From contig NZ_PYBV01000004.1 in the NCBI RefSeq assembly GCF_003205615.1, positions 1 through 42,980 of the forward strand: a stretch of DNA of 42,980 nucleotides, given 5' to 3'. The translations under genes were made by a program, and so were the position numbers. Positions 17,682-24,810 of the stretch are shown here, in pieces. The notes below the pieces were generated by a model. That model ran no database searches. It worked only from the letters and a program-made list of their open reading frames with translations, and was not told where the DNA came from. The stretch is from Micromonospora arborensis (lineage in GTDB: Bacteria; Actinomycetota; Actinomycetes; Mycobacteriales; Micromonosporaceae). The first letter of the stretch is position 1. Every line of letters starts with the position of its first letter.

Positions 17682-18073
17682 TCAACGCAGCCCGGCAGCG
17701 CCTACGCCGACGACTGAGCCGTCGACCGCGGCGAGCACGTTCCGTGCGATCGATGTGTCGGGAGTCGATCGGCACGGTTGTGTCACAACGCCCCCCGCGG
17801 AATGGGCGACGTTGTTCCGACCGCATCTCAATCCAGGCCATTGAATGATCGCCTCATTCAGCCCTCCGGGTCGCCATGCCCGAGTCGACGAGCCGGTCGA
17901 TGGCTTTCATCCGGCGCGGCCCGGGGCCAGCCCGTGGGCAGCGCCGGGTCGCTGACCATGGCTTTGGCGGGTGCAGCCGCCTCACCCATCGGGAAACAGC
18001 CAAGATTTACGGCCGAAACAAATTGCCGGAACATTAGGCTCTGCCCTGCCCTTGTTGATCAACTTGAGGAAAC
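17682..18073. other. 392-bp intergenic region upstream of subtilase copy 2
   Basis: No gene seen. It holds three dyads: GTTGTG-T-CACAAC (17777-17789), TGAATGA-5-TCATTCA (17842-17860) and the perfect palindrome GTTGATCAAC (18054-18063) just before the ribosome binding site. The second may act as a weak terminator for the gene ending at 17681. TAGGCT at 18035-18040 is a candidate -10, giving a leader of about 27 nt. The last 100 bp are AT-richer than average. Confidence 0.5.
18035..18063 (+). promoter_or_regulatory. Candidate -10 and downstream palindrome of subtilase copy 2
   Basis: TAGGCT (18035-18040) fits TANNNT. The 10-bp palindrome GTTGATCAAC (18054-18063) lies within the predicted leader, between the start site and the GAGGA of the ribosome binding site. 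It could be a repressor site or a small RNA stem. Confidence 0.4.
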
Positions 18074-21000
18074 GTGTTGCTACCTCCACGCCTCCGCGGA
18101 CGTGGGCCGATAGCGCTGTGCACCGCGCTCGCGGTGCTCGCCCCATCGCCCGCCCTGGCCTCGGCCGGATCCGCTGCACTCCCGACCCCATCCACCGTCG
18201 CGGCTGCCGCACCGTCGGCTCCGGCGACCACCCCCACCGTCACCCTGATCACCGGTGAGAAGGTCACCGCCACCAGGTCGGCGGACGGCAGCCTCAGTCC
18301 TCAGGTGCGCGACACCGAGGGCCGGCTGACCGGGTTCACCTCGTCCAGGGAAGGAGGGGACACCTACGTCTACCCGCACGGCGTGCTGCCGTACGTGAGT
18401 GCCGGGCTGCTCGACAAGCAGCTGTTCAACCTCTCCGAGCTGCTGGCGGACGGATACGACGACGCGCAGCGCGACCAGCTCCCGCTGATCGTCACCTACA
18501 ACGCCGCCGCTGCCCGCTCCCGTAGCGCCGTGGCGCCTGAGGGCGCCCGCGACGTCCGCAGACTGGACAGCATCCAGGGTGCCGCGCTGAACGTCGACCG
18601 CTCGGAGACCTTCTGGTCCTCGATCACCGGCGGCGGGGAGATGACCGCCCGTTCCACAGGTAACCAGCTCGCACTCAGCGGCGGCATCGCCAAGATCTGG
18701 CTGGATGGCAAGGTCAAGGCTGATCTCGCCGATAGCACCGCGCAGGTCGGCGCCCCCCAGGTCTGGGCGTCCGGAAACACTGGCAAGGGTGTCGACGTCG
18801 CCGTCCTGGACACCGGCATCGACGCCGACCACCCCGACCTCGCCGGCCAGGTCGCCGCCACCGAGTCCTTCGTTCCCGGGGAGACGGTGAAGGACGTCTT
18901 CGGCCACGGCACGCACGTCGCCTCCACCATCGCCGGCACCGGCGCGGCCTCGGGCGGCACGGAGAAGGGCGTTGCCCCGGGCGTGCGACTGCACGTCGGC
19001 AAGGTCCTCGCCGACGACAACTTCGGCCAGGACTCGTGGATCATCAGCGGCATGGAGTGGGCCGCCCGCGACCAGCACGCCAAGATCATCAACATGAGTC
19101 TCGGGGCCGACCCCAGCGACGGCACCGACCCGATGATTGTTGCGGTCAACGAGCTCAGCGAAGAGACCGGGGCGCTGTTCGTCATCGCTGCCGGTAACAC
19201 CGGTCCCGGTCCGTACACGGTCGGCACCCCCGGCACCGCGGACGCTGCGTTGACCGTCGGTGCCGTCGACGGCAACGACGCCCTCGCCGAGTTCTCCAGC
19301 CAGGGCCCGCGGGTCGGCGACCGGGCCCTCAAGCCCGACCTCACCGCCCCCGGCGTGGGCATCCTGGCCGCCCGCTCGCAGTACTCCGCCGGCGAAGGCT
19401 TCTACCGCCTCGGCGACGGCACCTCGATGGCCACCCCGCACGTTGCCGGCGCCGCCGCGCTGCTGGCCGCCCAGCATCCCGACTTCACCGCCAAGCAGCT
19501 CAAGGAAGCCCTGGTCAGCACCGCGAAGCCGATCGCTGGGCTCAGCCCGTACCAGGGCGGCAACGGCCGGCTGGACATCGCCGCCACCACGACCGCGTCC
19601 GTCGTCGCCACCACCAGTGCCGACTTCGGGTACCCCGAGTGGCCGACCGCCCCGAAGGGAACGGTCGAACGGGAGGTCCGTTACACGAACCTCAGTGACA
19701 ACGCTGTCACCCTCGACCTCGCGGCGACCGTCGACGGTGGCCCGGAGAACCTCTTCACGCTGTCGTCCCCGCAGGTCACCGTCCCGGCGCGCGGCGTCAC
19801 CTCGGTGACCGTGGCCACGGACTTCGACCGTGTGCCGGCCGACAACCCCTTCGCAGGTTTCCTCACCGCCACCGATGCCTCAGGCGCGGTCCGCACCCGT
19901 ACCTCGCTCGCTGTCGGTCGTGAGGGCGTGCGCCACCACCTCACCTTCAAGGCCAAGGACCGCAGCGGCAAACCGACAGGTGGAGATCTCCTCCTGCTCG
20001 GGCCGGACAACACCGTCGTGCAGCAGCAGATCGATGAGACCGGCACCCTGGAACTCCGGCTTCCCGCCGGCACGTACTCGGCGTGGCTCAAGACCGACCT
20101 TGTGGGCGCGAACGGGCCGAACTCGCGAGGGCTCGGCGTGCTGCCGGTCCCGGAGATCACCCTCGACGAGGACCGCACCGTCAATTTCGACGCCACCAAG
20201 GCCCGCCGGGTCACGGTGAGCACGCCGAAAGACTCGACCTTGGACGGTGCCCGCATCGGGTTGTCTCGGGACCTCGGCGGCAACGTCTGGAGCGACGGGT
20301 GGCTCCTGGATTCCTCGTACGACAGCGTCTGGGTGCTGCCCACCGACCGCAAGGTCACGAAGGGCACCTTCAGCTTGAGCACCCTGTGGCGCACGGTGCA
20401 GCCCGCCCTGACGGTGGCGGCCGACGGCCGTGACTACGACGACCTGCGGGTGCAGCGGGCCGGAACGCCTCTGCCCCAGGGGAGCCAACACCTCGATGCG
20501 GTGTTCGCCGGCGAAGGCGGCAGCAGCGGGTACGCCAAGCTGAACGCCCGCGGCAAGGCCGCCGTGGTGCGCCGCAACGACGCCGTACCCCTGGAGCAGC
20601 AGGCTGCGGCTGCGGCGTCCGCCGGTGCCCGTGTCCTGCTCGTGGTGAACGACGGCACCGGGCGCCTCGCGCCGTGGCCGGGTTCGGTGTGGGCACCGCA
20701 GGACCCACCGCCGGTCACCGTGACCACCCTCACCCGGGACGAGGGCGAGCAGCTGATCGCCCAGATCAAGAACGAGAAGCGGGTCCGGCTCGACGTCACC
20801 TCCCACCCGACCACCGAGTACGTCTACGACCTGATCCACGAATACACCGGTGCCGTTCCGGCGGACCTTGCCCAGCGGGTCACCCCACACGACCTGGCCC
20901 GAGTCAACATGTCCCTGCGGAACTGGCGTCCAGGCCAGGCGATCGAGACTCGCAGCGGTTTCACCGCGTCGGGCTCGTCGATCAACCTCGATTACCACGA

Positions 21001-21817
21001 GATCCCGGCGCGCGGCGAACGCACCGACTGGGTCACCGCCGGTACGCGGTGGACCACGGACGTCGCGCTGCCGAATGAGCAGGCGCAGGTGACGGCACCC
21101 ACCACCTACCGGGCTGGCTCGGTCCAGGATGAGCGGTGGTTCGGCCCGGTGCAACGGCCCCGGCTGCTGACGACCAGCAACGTCTTCCGGGGCGACGGTG
21201 ACGGGATCACCGCAGTGATCCCCGGCTGGGGCGACTCGGGCACCGCGCACGAGGGCAGCACCCCCGGCAACGGGGCCGTCGACAACAGCCTACGGCTCTA
21301 CCAGGGCGACAAGCTCGTCGGCGAGGCCGACCGTACCCAGCCGATGTTGACCAGCGACGTCCTCAGCCCGGAGCCGCTGCCGTACCGACTCGTGTCGGAG
21401 AACAAGCGTGACGGCTGGGCCGGGCCGTACTCCACCGCCACCAGGACGGAATGGGGCTTCACCTCCGCCAGGATCAAGCCCGGCGTCCTGTGGTGGGAAC
21501 CGTCCCTGATCCAGCTCGACTACGCCGTCGACACCGACGTCGACGGCAAGGCGAAGCGCAACGCCGAACTCACCGTCACCCCGGTGCACCTGCCGACGGC
21601 GACCGAGGCGTCCGCCATCCGCACGGTGACGGTGGACGTGTCCTACGACGACGGCGTCACCTGGCACCACACCAAGCTCAAGAGCAAGGGCGACGGCTGG
21701 CGTACGCGGATCGACGCCCCGCGTACGGCAGGTTTCGTCACCCTGCGCACCACGGCCCGGGACGCCCGGGGGAACAGCGTCGAACAGAGCATCACCCGGG
21801 CCTTCGGCCTTCGGTGA
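18074..21817 (+). CDS. Secreted S8 family serine peptidase (subtilase) with PA-like insert, copy 2
   Basis: 1247 residues. A signal peptide (about 1-30, Arg then ALCTALAVLAPSPALA) is followed by a prodomain with TVTLITGEKVTATRS. The catalytic domain has D246 in VAVLDTGIDADHPDL, H278 in GHGTHVA, N375 in VIAAGNTGPG and S451 in GTSMATPHVAGAAAL. Beta-rich domains follow, and a protease-associated-type segment lies at about 810-900 (GKAAVVRRNDAVPLEQQ, ARVLLVVNDGTG). The final module, VSYDDGVTW ... GNSVEQSITRAFG, is shared with copy 1. The start GTG 18074 has GAGGA 4 nt upstream; the adjacent TTG is an alternative. The similar prodomain, catalytic core and C-terminal end, with different middles, make it a diverged paralogue of copy 1. 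Native substrate unknown. Confidence 0.93.
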   Translation: MLLPPRLRGRGPIALCTALAVLAPSPALASAGSAALPTPSTVAAAAPSAPATTPTVTLITGEKVTATRSADGSLSPQVRDTEGRLTGFTSSREGGDTYVYPHGVLPYVSAGLLDKQLFNLSELLADGYDDAQRDQLPLIVTYNAAAARSRSAVAPEGARDVRRLDSIQGAALNVDRSETFWSSITGGGEMTARSTGNQLALSGGIAKIWLDGKVKADLADSTAQVGAPQVWASGNTGKGVDVAVLDTGIDADHPDLAGQVAATESFVPGETVKDVFGHGTHVASTIAGTGAASGGTEKGVAPGVRLHVGKVLADDNFGQDSWIISGMEWAARDQHAKIINMSLGADPSDGTDPMIVAVNELSEETGALFVIAAGNTGPGPYTVGTPGTADAALTVGAVDGNDALAEFSSQGPRVGDRALKPDLTAPGVGILAARSQYSAGEGFYRLGDGTSMATPHVAGAAALLAAQHPDFTAKQLKEALVSTAKPIAGLSPYQGGNGRLDIAATTTASVVATTSADFGYPEWPTAPKGTVEREVRYTNLSDNAVTLDLAATVDGGPENLFTLSSPQVTVPARGVTSVTVATDFDRVPADNPFAGFLTATDASGAVRTRTSLAVGREGVRHHLTFKAKDRSGKPTGGDLLLLGPDNTVVQQQIDETGTLELRLPAGTYSAWLKTDLVGANGPNSRGLGVLPVPEITLDEDRTVNFDATKARRVTVSTPKDSTLDGARIGLSRDLGGNVWSDGWLLDSSYDSVWVLPTDRKVTKGTFSLSTLWRTVQPALTVAADGRDYDDLRVQRAGTPLPQGSQHLDAVFAGEGGSSGYAKLNARGKAAVVRRNDAVPLEQQAAAAASAGARVLLVVNDGTGRLAPWPGSVWAPQDPPPVTVTTLTRDEGEQLIAQIKNEKRVRLDVTSHPTTEYVYDLIHEYTGAVPADLAQRVTPHDLARVNMSLRNWRPGQAIETRSGFTASGSSINLDYHEIPARGERTDWVTAGTRWTTDVALPNEQAQVTAPTTYRAGSVQDERWFGPVQRPRLLTTSNVFRGDGDGITAVIPGWGDSGTAHEGSTPGNGAVDNSLRLYQGDKLVGEADRTQPMLTSDVLSPEPLPYRLVSENKRDGWAGPYSTATRTEWGFTSARIKPGVLWWEPSLIQLDYAVDTDVDGKAKRNAELTVTPVHLPTATEASAIRTVTVDVSYDDGVTWHHTKLKSKGDGWRTRIDAPRTAGFVTLRTTARDARGNSVEQSITRAFGLR

Positions 21818-21823
21818 GCTAGC

Positions 21824-21857
21824 GGAGGGCGGGGACCGGCATCGGTCCCCGCCCTTC
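21824..21857 (+). terminator. Terminator hairpin after subtilase copy 2
   Basis: A 12-bp perfect core stem (21827-21838/21843-21854) around GCAT, extendable by 3 bp with one G-U pair, 6 bp past the stop. Only a short pyrimidine tail follows. Confidence 0.8.
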
Positions 21858-22099
21858 GTCTGCCCCGGCCCGCGCGCCGGCTCAGGGCTCGGTGCGGTCG
21901 CGGTGGACGCGGCGTGACCCCCCACACAGCGGGAACGTCGGATGGTCTCTGGGCGTTGCCGACCGGAAGAATCACCCCACCCCCGCCACGACCCCGTCTC
22001 GACCCTTTTCCGCTGCCCACCGTCGGGCACCCACGCCGTGCCCCCGCATCCGTGGATGCGGTGACGTCGTGACGCACGACCTTCCGCAGAGAGATCGAG

Positions 22100-23407
22100 A
22101 TGATGAAGCAGTTGGTGGACAAGACCGGACCCGGTGCCCGGGTGGAGACCACGGGTACGACCGAGGACGTGTTGCCCGGCGACCTGATGACCAACCGTCA
22201 GCGGGTGCAACTCGTCCTCGTGCTCGGTGCGCTGATCGCGATCGGGCCGTTGACCATCGACATGTACCTGCCCGCGCTGCCCACCATCACGGCAGGCCTG
22301 CGGACCACCGAGACCGCGGTGCAGTTGACCCTGACCGGCACGCTGATCGGCCTCGCGCTGGGCCAGCTGCTGGTCGGGCCGCTCTCCGACGTGATCGGGC
22401 GGCGTAAGCCACTGCTGGCCGGGCTGGCCACGCACATCGTGGCATCCGTGCTGTGCGTCTTCGCACCCAACATCGCCGTGCTCGGCGCCCTGCGCGTCCT
22501 GCAGGGGCTCGGCGTCGCGGCCGCCACCGTCGTCGCGACGGCCGTCGTCCGCGACCTGTTCAGCGGCGCCAGCTTCGCCCGGATCTTCTCCCGACTGATG
22601 CTCGTCATGGGCCTGGCGCCGATCCTCGCGCCGACCCTCGGCAGCGGCCTGCTGCGGTGGACCGAGTGGCGGGGCATCTTCGCGGCGCTGGCGGTGCTGG
22701 GTGCGCTGCTGATCGTCGTAGCCGCGTTCCGGCTCACGGAGACCCTGCCGGTGGCACGTCGTCGGCACGGCGGGGTGGGCGCGACCCTGCGCGACTACCG
22801 GGGGCTGCTCAACGACCGGGCGTTCGTCGGCCTGGTGCTGGTCGCCGGGCTGGCGATGGCGGCGCTGTTCGCGTACGTCTCCGGGTCGTCGTTCGTGCTG
22901 CAGGAGCAGTACGGCCTCGACGAGCAGCAGTTCGGCCTGGCCTTCGGGGCCGGTGCGGTGGGCCTGATCGCGGCCACCCAGTTCAACGTCCGGTTGCTGC
23001 GCCGCTACACCCCGCAGCAGATCCTGATCAGCGCCCTCGTCGCGGGCACGGCAGCCGGGCTGCTGCTGGTCATGTTCGCCGCGACCGAGTTCGGTGGCCT
23101 GGGCACCCTGCTCGCGTGCCTGTGGCTCGTGCTGGCCGCCGCCGGCCTGGCCCTGCCGAACGCGCCAGCGCTGGCCATGAGCCGGCACAGCGAGGCCGCG
23201 GGCACCGCCGCGGCGCTGCTCGGGGCCGTGCAGTTCGGCGTCGGCGCGCTGTCGGCGCCGCTGGCGGGCCTGTTCGGCACCGGGAGCGTACCGATGGCGG
23301 TCGTCATCGCCGGCGGCATGGCCGCCGCGCTGCTCGTCATGCTCCTCGTCGTGCCCCGCGCCGACCTCGGCACCGTCGATGCGGACCTGGCGGTCGCTCT
23401 GCACTAG
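22100..23407 (+). CDS. Multidrug efflux MFS transporter, Bcr/CflA family
   Basis: 435 residues with about 12 transmembrane helices. After an N-terminal extension of about 35 residues comes the Bcr/CflA opening (LGALIAIGPLTIDMYLPALP), then the MFS signature between helices 2 and 3 (GQLLVGPLSDVIGRRKP) and ALRVLQGLGVAAATVVATAV. This is a proton-driven exporter in the cytoplasmic membrane. Substrates in the family include bicyclomycin, chloramphenicol and sulfonamides, but the substrate here is unknown. ATG 22100 (or the adjacent ATG 22103) has GAGAGATCGAG upstream. The 242-bp region before it has no gene. A terminator follows directly. It appears to be a single-gene unit. Confidence 0.92.
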   Translation: MMKQLVDKTGPGARVETTGTTEDVLPGDLMTNRQRVQLVLVLGALIAIGPLTIDMYLPALPTITAGLRTTETAVQLTLTGTLIGLALGQLLVGPLSDVIGRRKPLLAGLATHIVASVLCVFAPNIAVLGALRVLQGLGVAAATVVATAVVRDLFSGASFARIFSRLMLVMGLAPILAPTLGSGLLRWTEWRGIFAALAVLGALLIVVAAFRLTETLPVARRRHGGVGATLRDYRGLLNDRAFVGLVLVAGLAMAALFAYVSGSSFVLQEQYGLDEQQFGLAFGAGAVGLIAATQFNVRLLRRYTPQQILISALVAGTAAGLLLVMFAATEFGGLGTLLACLWLVLAAAGLALPNAPALAMSRHSEAAGTAAALLGAVQFGVGALSAPLAGLFGTGSVPMAVVIAGGMAAALLVMLLVVPRADLGTVDADLAVALH

Positions 23408-23416
23408 CTAGAAAGA

Positions 23417-23442
23417 GGGCGGGCCGGTGCTCCGGCCCGCCC
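23417..23442. terminator. Bidirectional hairpin terminator between convergent genes
   Basis: An 11-bp perfect GC stem (23417-23427/23432-23442) with a TGCT loop. It lies between the exporter stop (23407) and the minus-strand stop (23448). An AGAAAGA stretch precedes it, so the minus strand gets a TCTTTCT tail. Confidence 0.85.
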
Positions 23443-23447
23443 GACCA

Positions 23448-24119
23448 TCAGCGGATCTCGGTGGTGTCCTCGGGGCGCGGCTGGCCGCGCGGCGGGGCGG
23501 ACCAGGGCGACTCGCCACCCACCCGGCGCGGCAGCGGCTCGGTCGGTGTCGAGTCGGCTGGGTAACCCAGAGTGAGCGGCGCGGTGTCGCGCTCAGCGGC
23601 CGCCGCGGGCGGCCAGTCGGTCAGCGTGAAGTCGTCGTTACGGGGGCCTCCGTCGGACGCGGGGACCGGCGTCACGGCCGGCTCGGTCGCCGGGCACGGC
23701 CACTGCCGCCACCGCTGCACGCTGAAGGTCGCCATCAGCAGCAGCAGGCCGATCAGGGAGAGCGTGCCGTTCTCCACGGGCAGCCGCAGCGGCAACGGAT
23801 CGCCGAACACCTTCCACTCGTGCGGGACCGCGTCCCGCACCGCGAAGGGCGCCACGAACATCCCGATGTACGGGGTGACCAGCAGCAACCCGGCCACCAG
23901 CGGGCCCAGCGGCGAGAAGCGCAGCGTGCCGAGCAGGCCCAGCAGGACGCCGCCGACACCGAGGTACACGGCTGGCTCGATCAGGTTGGCGGTGTTGAAC
24001 GTGCCGGTCTCCACCCAGCGGTCGACCGTCCGGCTCGACCCGTCCTGCCCCAGTGTGATCAGCACCCAGGTGATGGGCGCCACCACCAACCCGGCGAGGA
24101 AGCTCCAGAGATGTCGCAT
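23448..24119 (-). CDS. Four-TM small membrane protein with Pro-rich C-terminal tail
   Basis: 223 residues. It starts MRHLWSFLAGLVVAPITWVL; hydrophobic segments lie at about 4-24, 55-75, 80-103 and 123-143. A cytoplasmic or periplasmic tail of about 75 residues is rich in Pro, Thr and Glu. No named domain is recognised. ATG 24119 is preceded by TACGGT with a 6-nt gap and by no Shine-Dalgarno sequence, so the transcript is probably leaderless; this also decides against the longer ORF start at 24167. It is divergent from the thioesterase, with only 23 bp between the two start codons. Confidence 0.8.
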   Translation of the reverse strand: MRHLWSFLAGLVVAPITWVLITLGQDGSSRTVDRWVETGTFNTANLIEPAVYLGVGGVLLGLLGTLRFSPLGPLVAGLLLVTPYIGMFVAPFAVRDAVPHEWKVFGDPLPLRLPVENGTLSLIGLLLLMATFSVQRWRQWPCPATEPAVTPVPASDGGPRNDDFTLTDWPPAAAAERDTAPLTLGYPADSTPTEPLPRRVGGESPWSAPPRGQPRPEDTTEIR

Positions 24120-24125
24120 CCGCGC

Positions 24126-24135
24126 ACCGTACCGT
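24126..24135. promoter_or_regulatory. Shared symmetric -10 element for two divergent leaderless genes
   Basis: The 10 bp ACCGTACCGT contain TACCGT on plus (24130-24135) and TACGGT on minus (24131-24126), overlapping at one TA step. The plus box ends 7 nt before ATG 24143 and the minus box ends 6 nt before ATG 24119. Neither gene has a Shine-Dalgarno sequence. Confidence 0.65.
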
Positions 24136-24142
24136 TTTCGAC

Positions 24143-24661
24143 ATGACTGAGCACCTCTCCGACGCACCGATCGGCAAGCCGACGTCGTACTCCCGCGTCA
24201 CGCTGAGCAAGATCATGACTGCCGTGGACGTGAACCTCTACGGCACCGTGCACGGCGGGGTTCTGATGAAGTTCGTCGACGACGTGGCGGGAGCCGCCGC
24301 CGCCCGGCACAGCGGCGGGACGGCCGTGACCGCGGCGATCGACGAGATCGTCTTCTCCGAGGCGGTCCGGGTCGGCGACCTCGTGCACGCGCACGCTCAG
24401 GTGAACTGGACCGGCCAGACCTCGATGGAGGTGGGCGTGCGGGTTGTCGCCGAGCGCTGGGACTCGGCCGAGGACGCGCCGGTCCGGGTGGCCACCGCGT
24501 ACCTGGTCTTCGTCGGGGTGGACGTGAGTGGAGCGCCGCGGGTGGTCCGCCCGGTGCTGCCGGAGACGGCAGAGGACGAGCGCCGGTACAAGGAGGCCGA
24601 GATCCGCCGCGCGCACCGCCTCGCCCGCCGCCGCGCCATCCAGGCCCACCGCGCCGGCTGA
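24143..24661 (+). CDS. Acyl-CoA thioesterase (hotdog fold)
   Basis: 172 residues that hydrolyse acyl-CoA to free acid and CoA. The single hotdog domain has the BACH/YciA-type signature: VDVNLYGTVHGGVLMKFVDD, where N31 and D46/D47 lie at the expected active-site positions, then AAIDEIVFSEAVRVGDLVHA and TSMEVGVRVVAE. A basic C-terminal helix (RRAHRLARRRAIQAHR) extends beyond the fold. The ATG appears to be the first or second nucleotide of a leaderless mRNA (TACCGT ends 7 nt upstream). The acetoacetate-CoA ligase gene follows 149 bp downstream on the same strand, so both may serve acyl-CoA turnover. Confidence 0.9.
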   Translation: MTEHLSDAPIGKPTSYSRVTLSKIMTAVDVNLYGTVHGGVLMKFVDDVAGAAAARHSGGTAVTAAIDEIVFSEAVRVGDLVHAHAQVNWTGQTSMEVGVRVVAERWDSAEDAPVRVATAYLVFVGVDVSGAPRVVRPVLPETAEDERRYKEAEIRRAHRLARRRAIQAHRAG

Positions 24662-24810
24662 GACGCGGCCACACAGGTCGGGACCGGGGCATGTGGGGCG
24701 GGCACGCGTCGGTTGGCGCAACCGGTGCGCAGAATGGCGCTTCGAGGTAGGGCAAGATGGCGCCACGGCCCATTCACAGTGTCGTGCCGGGCCAGGGGGA
24801 GGGTGGACCA

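Noticed and set aside
21290..23404. 704-codon minus ORF opposite the exporter and the subtilase end
   Set aside because: It crosses two well-supported plus genes and an intergenic terminator, and its composition is Gln/Arg/His/Gly-rich.
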